A DNA stretch of 64,000 nucleotides. It comes from Erodium maritimum. Its lineage: Eukaryota; Streptophyta; Magnoliopsida; Geraniales; Geraniaceae. Positions 21,332 through 33,168 of this stretch are shown here, piece by piece (within the stretch, counting starts at the first letter, position 1; every line of letters starts with the position of its first letter). The DNA lies in NCBI GenBank assembly GCA_963921825.1, contig OY997589.1, forward strand, positions 14,901,735 to 14,965,734. The letters run 5' to 3'. The notes under the pieces are model-generated. The model worked only from the letters and a program-made list of their open reading frames with translations. It was not told where the DNA came from and searched no databases. A program made the position numbers and the translations under genes.

Positions 21332-24300
21332 CATATATGGGTTTGTGTTATTGAGATTAACAATAAGATTTTTAAACGATGTCTGCTAGGGTTTCTGTGC
21401 GCCGTCGCCAGTCCCAAGCCTCCCCTTCTCGGTTGAGTTCCGGCGCTCCTCTCTTGTCCTTGGAACAGGTCTCCCCGGTCCTCTCGTCGCCGATTCTGCT
21501 TGCCCATGGTTTGGATGAGATTTTTTCGTAGGAGGACTCCTCGCTCGCGCGCAGACGTGCACTCTGTTGCCCCCCTACCGTGCGTCGCCGTAACTCCCGA
21601 CGTCACCCCACGGCCTCGAACCCCGCTGCTTGGACCTCCAGCCCTTTGCAGGATGGGGATTTAGATCCCATCTCTTTTTCGTCGGAGCGTGGACTGTCGC
21701 CCCCAAATCCTTCTGCTCCTTTGCAAGGATTGGGCCCGAGACTAGAACACAGCCCCTCGTCACTGATCCTTGTAGTCATTCCGACTGAATCTGCTCCAAA
21801 TCTGGATGGGATCGTGTCACAAGGACGGGTGGGGGATCGAACCCAAACTCCATCAATCTCTCCCCTACTGTCATCATCGCTGGCTGTGGGGACGCCACAA
21901 CGAAATTGGGACCCTGGTATAAGGGCTTCGTCAGTACAGGCCAAACCTGACCTTCGAATTTTGGTATGGAATTGTCGGGGTATGGGGAAGGAATTGCATA
22001 AACAATAGCTTTGGTACTTGCTCCGTGACCATCATCCCCACTTACCTTTCCTCTCAGAAACGTTGATGGAGACTCAGAGCTGTGTTCTCCTCTCTCGGTC
22101 TCTAGGCTTTCAGGACTATCTTTGTGTCCCATATGTACGAGGCTCTAGGGATACACCGGGCCAGAGGGGTTTGGCACTGTATTGGGTTTCTGTTATAGGT
22201 GTGACGTTTCAGGCGTCAATCGCGATGTACATTGATGTTGAGGTCTCGGTCCCAGAGCATGTGGATATGCGGCTTACGGGGATATACGGAGAACCTCGCC
22301 GGGGTCGGAGGCATCTTACATGGGAACTGATTCGGGGTCTCCATACCCCCGCGAGACCCAATTGGATTCTGATAGGAGACATTAATGGCATTCTGGAACC
22401 GGACGAAACAATGGGAGGGCGGTCGTATCCTTTGAGTCTCATGGATGAATTCTGCTCTATGGTGAATGACTTACACCTAGTGGATGTCCCAATGTCCGGC
22501 CATCAATATACCTGGTATAGGGGCCGACGACATGATGCACGAATCCAGTAACGGTTGGATAGGGCCCTGGTCTCGGACACATTATTCTCTTCGCTGCCGG
22601 ACCTGGACTTCTACAATACGGGTGTGACAACCTCTGATCATTTGTCAGTCCTTTTGTCTCTGGCTCGCCAGATCTCTCATCGAGGCCCTTCGAAGTTCTA
22701 TTTCCAATCCTAATGGGTTCGGGATCCGGACTGTGGCCGACTTATTTAGGGCTCTTGGGATAAACATCCGATGAAACCTATTGGGGACGCCATACAAGAA
22801 GTGGGCAAATCACTGCATAATTGGGGTCGGTACCATTTTTGCCGTAATATTAATCACATTAAGTAGTTCCAACGGTGGATTGTGGAGCTTAACGGCCGCA
22901 CGGATAGATCAGGGGTGCATCGCCGGGAGGCCATCCAGATCCAATATGAACGTGCACTAGGGGAACATGAGGCTTTCTAGCGTCAACGTGCGAAGCAGCA
23001 CTGACTGAGTGAGGGTGACCGCAACACTAAATTCTTTCAGGTGGCTTGTTCGTACAGGCGTCGAGTCAATGCGGTTATAGCCCTTAAAACGATGTTGGGG
23101 ACCTGGTTACATGGGACACAAGGATACAGCAGTTAATCGTGGGGTACTTCACCACGCTGTTTACTTCAAGTCTGCCTGATCTGCAAGAGTTTCCCATTGC
23201 CCACCCTTGTTGTATTACTTCGGTCCAGAACCAGTCCTTATTATCTTCATGCTCAGTGGCAGAGGTCAAGACGGCGGTGTTTCAGATGGGGCCAGATAAG
23301 TCACTAGGCCTAGATGTCCCGAACCCTCGATTCTACCAGCATTATTAGCCGATTGTGGCGGACGAGGTGGTGTGATTCATAGGGGAGGTGCTGACGTCTC
23401 GTAACTTTGATCATGCTCTGAACGACACCAGCATTGTCCTAATTCCAAAGAAGCCTGATCCAAACAAGGTAACAGACCTTCGCCCAATTGCTCTATGCAA
23501 CGTCGTTTTCAGAATCATCTCCAAGGTTCTAGCCAATCGTTTGCGGCCCTTCCTTCATATTGTTATCTCGGATACGCAAGGGGCGTTTATACCAAGCAGG
23601 TGTATCTAGGATAATATCCTTATCGCCTTTGAAGTCATCCATTTCCTTTGGCAGAAGTGACAAGGGGCGGTAGGTTTTATGGCACAAAAACTCGATATGA
23701 GCAAGGCATATGACCGGGTGAAATGAGACTACCTCCTTCGGATTATGGGTCGATTGGGATTCTCGGCATACTGGATTGAGTTGGTGGCCTGCTGTATAAA
23801 TAATGTCCATTATACGGTCTCGTCTGGGGGTCGGGAGACGCCTCATCTTACGTCGCCTCGGGGGTTGTGTCAAGGTGACCCATTGTCTCCCTACCTCTTT
23901 TTGCTATGTATGGAGGGTTTATCTTTCCTACTGCGTCAATCCCAGAGTGAGGGGCGTCTGAGGGGAGTCTGTGTCGCAAGGGGCCCCTCGGAAATCTCCC
24001 ATATGTTATTCGCAGATGATTGCTATATCTTCTGCCGAGCCACGCCTGAAGATGTGCAGACGGTTAAGGGTATCCTCGACTGGTTTGGCACCCTCTTGGG
24101 CCAAGTTTTAAACCTGGATAAGTCTTCAGTTCTATTCAGGACGAATACGAATGTGACCATGAAACAGCATTGTTATCAGATATTGAATATTGAAGAGACT
24201 TTGGCGGCGTCTATGTACCTCGGGGTTCCGAATATGATCGGGGGGAATAAGTGTGACAATGGCTTATCTGGGAGACCGGATCATTAAGCGTATTAGATCC

Positions 24301-26035
24301 TTGGATAGGAAGCTCCTCTCCCCAACAGGATGGGAAGTGATGATCCGGTCAGTTCTTACCTCGCTTCATGTTTATGATATGTCGGTCTTTACAATACCTT
24401 CTAAGATTATATCTCGGATACATGTGGCCTTGCCCCGATTCTGGTGGGGGGAAAGTTTGGTCGACCTATTATCTGGTAGGACTGGAACAAACTGCGTATG
24501 CCGAAGGAAGTTAGAGGCATGGCATTTCGTCATCTGAGCGATGTCAACAAGGCCCTTTTGGGAAAGAAAACATGGTGTCTGGTCTATCGTCATCAGTCTC
24601 TGATGGCTCGGGTGCTTAAGGCACGGTACTTCCCAAAGGTTAGCTTCCTCGAGGTTGGGGTTGTGGCCAATCAAAGCTTTACATGGGCCAATATTTTGTC
24701 CGCTCAGGAATTACTACGGGGTGGCATTCGGATAGCGATAGGGTATGGTCGGGATACCTTCATCAAGGGTACCCCATGGCTCTTGGAGTCTAACCCGAAA
24801 ATCACGTCGTCTAATAAAGCCCTGACTGGGGGCTCGAGTTACGGGGCTCATGGTGCCAGAAAGGTTATGTTGGGATGTCACCCAGATGGGTCAGGTGTTC
24901 TCTAACGAAGAACGGGATAATATACTTCTGGTTCCTCTTTCGACACTTAGGATTAAGGACATGTTGTATTAGGCTGCTGAGTGGACTAGACATTATACTA
25001 CGAAAATTGGCTACTCGGTACTAGCCACGACGAGATAGGAAGCGAGGCAGCATACGACATTAGTTACATGGTATGCATGTGGTCGATCCCCGCCCCCCAC
25101 GTCTTCTTATATTCCTTTGGCGGGGACTAACTAACACTCTACAGGTGGCTACCAATCTAATTCGTAAGTTTGTTCCTATCCCAGCTACTTGTGATATTTG
25201 TGGGCGAGCCCCTAAGACAGTTGACCACTTGTTCCTTGAATGTGGTTTCGCAAAGACTTGTTGGGCCCAGGCTGGGGACCTTATTCCCTTGGCTATAGGA
25301 GGAACCTTTCTGCAATGGTGGGAGGGGATAAAGGCCGGGAAGCCTCGGGATAAGGTGGCAGCGGTTCTATCCATTCTATGGGAAATATGGAAGGCCAGGA
25401 ATGAACTTAAATGGAGGGGTACACCCCCGGCAGCATTACGGGTAATCTCATCGACGATAGCTCATCTGTCGGCCTAGCGGGAGGCGAAGGATGCTTGCCC
25501 GAAGCCCAGTAGTGTACCGTTTGTCTGGCCGGCTAGGTGGACCCACCCACCCCCAGGTACTATCGTGATTAATGTGGATGGGGTGGTCTTCTAGGATACG
25601 CAGCAGTCGGCATGGGCATCATTTCCCGAGACACCCAGGGGTCGGTTCGTCTGATTGCGAATGGTATACCCCCGAGAGTATGGGCTCCGATCATGGTTGA
25701 AGCTTGTGCTCTGGCGACGGATCTAAAAAATGTACCGAGGTTTAGATCTAATGTTATCATCCGCTCTGATTCTCAGGTCCTGCTCAACCTGATCTCTTAT
25801 TGTGATCATCCGATCTCGCCCATTGGAACGATGATCAGGGATATTCGTGAGCTTCTTTCTCAACAAGAGGGGAAAACTCTTCTATTTGTAAAAAGAACCA
25901 TGGATAGGGCTTCCCACTAGCTAACTAGGGAAGCTCGTTCTATAGTTGTTCTTCAGTGGTCAGGTCATGTGTCTGGCGCACTCCAACGTGTTGTTAATTC
26001 CGGTCTTTAATAAAGTTGCAACTTTCATTCAAAAA
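21332..26035 (+). mobile_element. Full-span L1-type LINE, degenerate
   Basis: The flanks AACGAATTTATTACGACA (21314-21331) and AACGAATTGATTACAACA (26036-26053) match at 16 of 18 bases, bounding a 4.7-kb insert ending in TTTAATAAAGTTGCAAC and an A run. Domains in order: a proline-rich N-terminal stretch (21380-21940), AP-type endonuclease from about 21950 (LVWNCRGMG, then ILIGDINGIL, SGHQYTWYRG), reverse transcriptase about 23390-24280 ([38 protein letters not shown]), zinc-binding segment about 25190-25270 (CDICGRAPKTVDHLFLECG) and RNase H about 25600-25920. No RRM ORF1 is present. Many in-frame stops and a few frame changes kill it; most stops replace a conserved Trp codon. It lies antisense in the AAE-2 intron. 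Confidence 0.88.
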
Positions 26036-26164
26036 AACGAATTGATTACAACAGTAATCAAATGGAACTGTTCCTACAAATAATGATGAAAGAGTGTTTC
26101 TATTAGACTAAAGAGTATCTTACAAGTATGCATTAATTTAAGGGAGGTCTGTTAATTGTATTTT

Positions 26165-27488
26165 TTTTGAAACGGGAAAGAAGTGTTGTATTACGAAATA
26201 TCAAGCTCACAAGAGAGGGCATAAATGTCTCGGATACCAGATTCCCGTCAGGCATTCATGGTTCCATACATGAGGTCTTCTTTGTCTCTCCGATCCAAAC
26301 TTAAGAGTTCCTCGATCCAATGTTTGAACCAAAACATAACACACAAACCTAATCCTACCTAGCCAAAGTATTATTCGACCTAAAGCATGGATAAAATTGA
26401 ATAACTTAGTCTTTAGTGCGGATTCCCCAAGACCTCCCGGTTGTAGTTGTCTCGGGTCTGTGGGTATAGGCCCCTGACGGTCCACCCCACCCCCGCATTG
26501 GGAGATCATTCACCCCTCGGGGGGCTATAACTCCCCGAGCTTATGACCTGCTCCTGTTCTTGGCCGGTGGTGACCGGGGAGTCTGTGTTCTCAAATTCTC
26601 CACCAGATGCCTCTGACTCCTGTCTTTTCCTGATCTTCCGAGGCCGGGGCCCAATACCAGGGTTGTACCTCAGTATCCCTCGACGAACCAGCAGTAACTC
26701 CCCCTGAGTGTACCGATTCACCGGGGGCCTAGGGCATCTAGGAGGCTTGTGGATAGCTGGTTCCTCCCTCTGGACGGTAACCGACTGCGTCCTAGGTCGC
26801 GGAGACAGCGAACCATGTCGCCAAGGTGAAGGCGGATGTGGACCCCTAACCCTAGGTAGAGCCCCCCGAGTTCTGGGAGTTGCATGCATCCTAGGGTTTG
26901 CATGCCTCCTGAAGAACGTCGGCGGCCGCGGCGCCCTGATCGGGGGGGGTCATCATGCCTGGCAGAGGGAACAGCCGCTCCGAGGGATGGAGAGGGATCA
27001 TCACCGGACGGTGGGGGCCCCGATGGGGCTCAGCACAGTTCTTGTCCAGACCCGGTCGTGGGTACCGGGAGCGGTCTCCCGGTTCCCGGCGAGACTCTAT
27101 CGGTGGTGCTTCGATCCAATATTGCAGATACAGCCACGGAGGTCCCGCGCGTCCGCCCTTGCATGGCCATAGATCCCCTGGCCAGCCCGATCGGAAGAGG
27201 GAGAATCCGGGGATAAGCCACCGGCGACCATGGTGATCGAGGGCTGGCTCCATTGGACTGATGCGGATTCCTAGGCGAGTCATCACTGACGATTGAAGAG
27301 AAAGGGACGCGTAATCGTGGAGAAGGGGAGACGGCCCAGTAGTAGCATACGGCGTGGCTGACAGCGGCGACGTGAGTGGCGGCGACGTGAGTGGCGGCGA
27401 CGGCGACTGCGATTGCGGTAAAGGGAAGTGCAAACTCTATTTAGGATAGAGACGAACCTCTTAGACAAGGTAGACAGAGCGCTCTCTA
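26165..27488 (-). mobile_element. Non-autonomous retroposon, GPRPRK family, copy A
   Basis: The minus-strand insert ends in CGTTTC plus an A run (plus-strand T run 26161-26168). Flanks GTTAATTGTATTTT (26151-26164) and ATTAACTGTATTTT (27488-27501) differ by two transitions, a good TSD. Part of a minus-strand frame reads GILRYNPGIGPRPRKIRK, matching GLLKYNLAIGPRPRKNR in copy B at 30301-31547. The 5' part is GC-rich and Pro/Arg coding-like, but the frame is broken. No reverse transcriptase is present. Confidence 0.72.
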
Positions 27489-27501
27489 TTAACTGTATTT
27501 T

Positions 27502-28569
27502 AGTGTTGGAAGTCTTCACAAGACGCAAGAATATGTGTGACTCTAATGAATTTTGATGCATGGTTCCTCATAATACAAAGTCCAAATTAAAATTAATTAA
27601 TAGTTTTTTTAAGAAATTAATTAATTAATAGTGGTAACTTCATCATCTGATATCTGTAATGATTATACTTAAATTTTAATCCTATATTATTCAAACTATT
27701 ATTTTCATGTCCTCGCAACTTACATTATTATAATTAACTAAAAGACTATATTAGTTATAATCTAATGACTACTTATATAATAAAACTAAAAATGGAATAT
27801 TCATTTTAAATCACATAATAGTCACGGAAAATAATAATAATAATAATAGTGGTTGACTCGGTTATATTTATATAATGAAGTCATTGGCTCCTCCCTCACC
27901 CATTCACCGACAAGCCTTTCTTGCCATATGCTATATATATCAAGTAAACTCAGAAACCTAAATAAACTATCACAAATTGCATGATCATTTAGATCTCATT
28001 AAATGTCAGAAAACTTACATAAAAGTCAAACTATATAGCTAGTCTTTATTTAATAGGAGTCAATATTTTCATTTACTGATTTAGTGAATTCATTAATCTT
28101 GTATATATGTTCCATTTGTTGCATTAACTTCAAAAACAAACACAAAGATGCAATATGACCTATAGAAAAATATATCAAAGATTTGTAATTTATATATTTT
28201 TGTTTTGAAATCGGAATCAGCTTTTGAAAGACTAATTTGACATCGATACTAAAATTTAGACCGTGACTACTAAAACAAATGCATATAGAATATCGATAAT
28301 ATTAAATAACCAAAACCCAATATACTATTATACATATGGTTTCAACATTTGTGGTTCACGGTCAACTTTGAGGCAAACACATAAATATAAGTAAAATTTA
28401 AGAAGAAAAAGAGATATATTGGATAAAGAGTAGGAGCTGAGCTAGGGTATTTATTGACTTTACCTTGTCTTTGAAGTAAGAATTTATATATAGGATGAAC
28501 AAATATAAAAGACAAAAATATTGGAAATGTAAAGTTGGAATCGTAAGTGATAATTATAAAGCAACTTAC
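27502..28569. other. AT-rich part of the AAE-2 intron
   Basis: No gene, repeat or insertion could be identified apart from a short ATA run near 27830-27848. The interval ends with the AAE-2 donor. Confidence 0.5.
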
Positions 28570-28770
28570 AAAATTTCCATTGGAAGTCTGCAATAAAGTG
28601 GAAAGAGCCGAAGCGAGCTTGAGACACCTGTGGTGAGTGTGGCTCCAGGTGAAGCGTGAGGTGCCGTAGACCACAGAAGGTTCGTCTCCGTAAACGGAGG
28701 CTGCTCTCTCCAAGAAGCTAATAGGACACAAAGCCTCGAAGTTGGCTGAGCACTGAGTCAGAGCCTCCAT
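28570..28770 (-). CDS. Acyl-activating enzyme AAE-2, exon 1
   Basis: Sixty-seven codons from ATG at 28770 to the donor TTTT|GTAAGT. The peptide starts MEALTQCSANFEALCPISFL and continues ERAASVYGDEPSVVYG, then LKLASALSTL, aligning with AAE-1 exon 1 from its second methionine. It ends in phase 0 exactly where AAE-1 exon 1 ends, so it fits the exon at 13816-15246. The last eight residues (QTSNGNF region) do not match the family pattern [18 protein letters not shown] string just upstream looks like a stray acceptor, so the exon end may be altered or mis-set. An alternative is an orphan first-exon copy, but no other partner is seen. Confidence 0.7.
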
Positions 28771-28807
28771 TGGCCTCTTGTTTTCTCTACTTAATGCGAG
28801 TTCAGCG

Positions 28808-28830
28808 CTAGGGTTTTTAGGGTATTTATA
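28808..28830 (-). promoter_or_regulatory. TATA box and telo-box of AAE-2
   Basis: On the minus strand TATAAATA (28830-28823) lies about 55 bp upstream of the ATG, followed by AAAAACCCTAG, a plant telo-box. This supports 28770 as a genuine gene start. Confidence 0.6.
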
Positions 28831-30285
28831 CAAGTTTGATGAGCCACACATGACTCTATGCTTTAATTCGCATATATTAATATTTAAGATTAGGCATCTC
28901 CTCCCAACTTCAATCACAACATAAAGTAGGCAAGATTTGGGAATCAGCTTTTCTTTCTTTGGATATTATTTGCATGATCTCGTGAATCACATGGCTAGTG
29001 CTCACACACTTTATTGAACATATGTATGTAGACATTTTCATGGGAAGTAACAAGTTTTACAAATATGCGGGATATTGGGCTTGGTGAGGCTACATAACAG
29101 TTTTCGTCTGATTTTTTCCGACTATATCATCGGTTGTATCCCCGCTCGAGACGTGGAAGGCTAACAAGGAGAACGCGAGCAGCACCGCAACAAGGAGTTG
29201 CGGAACTTCTCTGATGCACCGTTCTTCCGATACAGCAACACCGAAATGTGGATGTGCAGAGGAGAATACGACCGTAACAGAGGATCGCAGTCCGTTGCCG
29301 ATACGACATCCTTCTGATATAACACCGTTGAGTCGTGGATGCGTAGAGGAGAGCACTATCAGGAGTAGAGAGAAGAAGAGACACATGATCGATCTAATGG
29401 TGGTTGGAGACGTGCACGGTAACGAATTCATGATAACGATTACAACGACTAAAATTGAGAACTCTCGACCCTAACACAGTTGTAATCTCATCTTATTAAT
29501 TCAATGTTCCATGTTCCATAGTAGTTCGCGTCATAATACGGGTTTGTACCAGAAACTACTTATAATATTTGTAATAGATAATTGATATTAAAGTTTAGGT
29601 ATAATCGTAAAATCTTAAGTGGAATTATATATACATGTTTTGTAAATGTTATCGGTGATCAATTTTTTTTATAAATACTACCTGTAAACTATTTTTCGTC
29701 TGTAAATCTTTCTCTTTAGTTAAAAAAAGACAATTTTATCCTGTACATGTTGGGGAGATTTTATTTGTTAATATTGGAAGTTGCATTGTAAATTATATAA
29801 CCTGTAAGAATGGATAAGAATGGTTTACCGGACAATTTAACATATGCATTGAAAACTTAGTTGGTGCCATAAATTTATTTCTGTATGTGAAATAATGAAC
29901 ACTAGTCTCATATATTCTCTCTGCCACTTACAAACTGAAAGAAATCGAAATAATGACAATTGGTGAGGAACTGTTTTTACTCCAAACAAAAAAAAAAGGA
30001 AAAATGCAAATAGATGAGAATTAGGACCATAATTATCTTCACCACATGGCGACATTAGAAGTTGCAGACTTGGGGTCAATGCCAACTCGCTCAGCTGACA
30101 CGTTCCCACCCATCTTATCTTCACCATCATTATCACACCATATATCATTTGTGATTTGACGGAAAATGTTGCCTAGACATTATCCTATAGTTACATTAAT
30201 GCTTTGTAATCTTTTAAATCAATGTTTTGATACCGTGTTTATTGACAAAAATGGACGATACTGCCGTGTGAATGGGAATTGAAGA
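28831..30285. other. Upstream region of AAE-2, no gene recognised
   Basis: AT-rich with a more GC-balanced block at 29100-29480 that contains an imperfect duplication. Minus-strand frames there have no recognisable domain. Confidence 0.4.
29195..29370. repeat. Imperfect direct duplication
   Basis: The segment around 29222-29285 (TTCCGATACAGCAACACCG, then TGTGGATGTGCAGAGGAGA) recurs at about 29310-29370 (TTCTGATATAACACCGTTG, then CGTGGATGCGTAGAGGAGA). Function is unknown. Confidence 0.5.
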
Positions 30286-30300
30286 AGACGTTCTCATCAA

Positions 30301-31547
30301 CGAATGTTTTGCTTCGTAATTAAGTAATCCAAATCCATTAAAAAGCGCTCTCAACAACCCTAATAAGGTCACCCAAAACTCCATCTAGGGTTCGTCTTTG
30401 ATCCTATCAGGGGTGTTCTTATTCGGTGTCGGTACATCCACACCGTGCTCTTGATCTCCCTCTCCGATTCCGTCATGCAGCCAAACCGGCCATGGAATCC
30501 CTACCTTTTCATTCCCCTACCTGAAGTGCACCATCGTCGCCATGCCCCCCTCGGGCCATGCATGGACGGTTGCAGCACTTCGCGATCCGCTGCCCGACGT
30601 CGCATCATCGCCCTCTCACCGATCAACCGCCCTGGTACCGCAGCCCGGTGCCTCCTTGGCACATGCTCGAACACTACCGCGATCATCCGCCGCGCCTTAT
30701 TTTCAATCGAGGGGGAGTGGACACCGGCCGTATGCAGGAGCGCCTGCATTCGGGCTCGCAGGGCCCTCGCCGGTCTTGCTTCAAACCCCTGTCGGTCAAT
30801 GGTACCCCTTTAGGGTTCCCACACCACCTTTGCCGCTGGTCAGGCGCCGTGGTCCGAGGCCTCCGAGGTCCAGGACAGTGATGGTGATCATCCCGATGGA
30901 AGAGTCCACTTTATCGGCACCGGTCGTTCCTACTGTGGAGGGAGAAGTAGGGATGCGTCCACTAGGACGTTTGCCTCACCAATCTCTAGGCCCTAAGGTT
31001 CCATCCCGACGCTACACTCAGGAGAGCATATCGGTGAACCTTAGAGGCCTGCTGAAGTATAATCTAGCAATCGGTCCTCGACCCCGGAAGAACAGGCTGG
31101 GAAGCGGGACAGGAGCACCCGAAGGAGAACCTCGCATACATGAGCATAACGAGGAGGTCAGACTGGAACATGACCTAGAGATGCAGACGGGGGGCATGGC
31201 TCCCCGCGGGGAGAATGATAATCCCCGGCGGGGGTGGAAAGGTCTCGTTGGGCCCTATATCCACAGACCCGAGACTACCACTGCCGGGAAGTCTTGGGAA
31301 ATCCGCACTCAAGGCATTATTTTCAGGTCTTTATTTTGTATTAGGTCGAATAAATTGTTGCTTAGCTAGGATTAGGTATTTGGGTTTTATTCTTTTTGAA
31401 ATGTCGGTGAGAGGAACTGGATCCATGAGCGCTGGATGGACTACGGTCGATCGGGACAAATATCTGGAATCCTGGGCAGTTATGTCCTACCCTGTAAAAA
31501 TGTTGTTCTACAGTAATACAATACCTCTATAGTCGTTTCAAAAAAAA
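30301..31547 (+). mobile_element. Non-autonomous retroposon, GPRPRK family, copy B
   Basis: The insert ends CGTTTC plus A9 (31540-31548), like copy A. The flanks AAGACGTTCTCATCA (30286-30300) and AAGATGTTCTCGTTG (31548-31562) differ only by transitions, consistent with an aged TSD. A 275-codon frame at 30542-31369 includes GLLKYNLAIGPRPRKNR and a Pro/Arg-rich N-terminal part, with no known domain. The 5' end carries TAGGGTTCG and Pro-rich coding like the N-terminal stretch of the LINE at 21332. No ORF2. Confidence 0.68.
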
Positions 31548-31635
31548 AGATGTTCTCGTTGTAAGTTTCGTCTCCTAGTAAGCATCTCTCTTTCACTTTT
31601 GACCTAGTCTTATTTTTTCGCTCATGGTTGGTCTT

Positions 31636-33154
31636 TTGTTTTTGATCAGCAAAGCAAATTTAAATAAAGTGCTCTAAGAGGTAAAGAGCAAGTGAAGTTA
31701 CAACAAACAGAGCATTCCCAAGAAACCTCAAACCAGGACCCTCAACAAACTGAGGTGCTTACAAGACACAACAAAGGCAACAACCAAGGAACGTTCACGC
31801 AGGAACACCAACAACAACAAAGGAACCCAACAAGGGGTGAAGCACCAACAAGGGTTAAAACACAGAGGAAACTACCAAGAAACAGAAAGAACAACCAAAG
31901 AAATAACAAAGGCCTAAGACTAGATTTGCCAACCTTGAAGCGCTAAATTGTGGTCTAACTACCCTGATTTTACTACCTTTAAGCTCAAACAAACAGGGGT
32001 CAAGACCCAGATAAACAAACCATGAAGCACAGATAAACACCAGCCACCAAGAACCTTTGTCCCCTCTTCCAAAATCAAAAATGGAATTACATCTCCTCCC
32101 CTGTCCACAATTATCCCAAAACCCAAATGGAACCGGGAAATCACATTTGCCGATGCCCGGAACCACAACACGGAAGAGACATGTGCTCAATCTTAACATA
32201 GCCAGAGAAATTCCTAGGGTCATAAGGCCCCATGCCATCTCCGGTGGCCAACACCAACCGGAGATTCCAATCAAAAAAGAGATCGGGGGAACAGGAGGTC
32301 AAAGGATAAAAGAGATGAGGTCGGGAGAAGAAAACCAAATTAAGATGAGGAAGAGAGTACCCTTACTAGATCTCGTACCTCGGAAGCCAAGGGCCGGAAA
32401 CCCGAACAAGAGGCGCCGAGAGATATGAGCATCCCGCCAGCAACGTCTTCACACCAGCACCACGTCGATCCTCTGAGAGGAAGCGCGTCCCACGTCCGGT
32501 GCAAGTCCAGATCGCCGGAATCTGAAGAGGCGTCATCTTCTCATGAACTCCGAAGGAGGATGGAACCGAAGCCCCCAGGAAAAGGAACATCTGCGACAAA
32601 CCTCACCAGAGAGAGGTAAGCCGACCCACGACCAGACGCACCCTTTTCCGACGACGGTAGATCTGAACCGGAGTAGATCAGATCTACACAGCGCAAGAGA
32701 ACCGAAGCCTCCGCCACAAGATCCACGAAACTCAAACCTTTAACCATGTCGATCCCCACCAAAGCATGACGAGGAAATGACTTCCCACACCCGGAGGAGG
32801 GCCGAGCTTTGCCAAGGTGGAAAAAAACCAGGAGCTCAGAAGCACCGAGAAGATGGAGAGAAGAGAGGATGAAGGCTAAGAGGTCAAGGAACGAAGGAGG
32901 AACGAGGGAAGAAACAAATCTGAGAGGAGAGAAAGGAGCGGAGAAGAGAGGGCTAGATCTGAACGCGAGGGTTGGGGGAAATAGGGCAAGGACGGGGAGA
33001 GGGCGCGAGATCCTCACCGACAACAGCCACAACCATGGAGGTCGTGGCCGTCACCGGCGAGGGAGAGGAGGAGTTAGGGTTAGGGAAGGGAAGGAGGGAG
33101 AAGCGCGTTTCCCAAGTCATAGCGTTTTGGGCTTCTGCGAGCTAGAGAGAACTT
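31636..33154 (-). mobile_element. Non-coding retroposon with 14-bp TSD, copy C
   Basis: TCATGGTTGGTCTT occurs at 31622-31635 and 33155-33168, bounding a 1.5-kb minus-strand insert with a LINE-like 3' end (TTTATTTAAATTTGCTTTGC). The 5' part is GC-rich: TAACCCTAACTCC, then CTCGCCGGTGACGGCCACG. Minus-strand frames show no domain. Its 5' end resembles that of the insert at 34334-36193. Confidence 0.72.
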
Positions 33155-33168
33155 TCATGGTTGGTCTT

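Larger units (their letters stand above)
15247..28569 (-). other. Inferred 13.3-kb intron of AAE-2, filled with transposons
   Basis: Donor TTTT|GTAAGT at 28569-28564 and acceptor CTGATCCAG at 15247, both phase 0, split the protein at the same site as the AAE-1 intron. Neither exon has another partner nearby. It contains the LINE, retroposon and MITE insertions listed separately. The gaps (15441-16002, 20869-21313, 27502-28569) are AT-rich with nothing recognisable. The join is inferred from homology and phase, not shown by a transcript. Confidence 0.65.

Noticed and set aside
28342-28917. A 191-codon minus-strand frame as a complete small gene
   Set aside because: Only the 67 codons from 28770 to the GTAAGT donor match the AAE family; the rest reads into the intron and upstream DNA.
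32541-33032. Leu/Ser-rich 163-codon minus-strand frame
   Set aside because: It lies in the GC-rich leader of a TSD-bounded retroposon with no family match, and related copy D does not preserve the frame.
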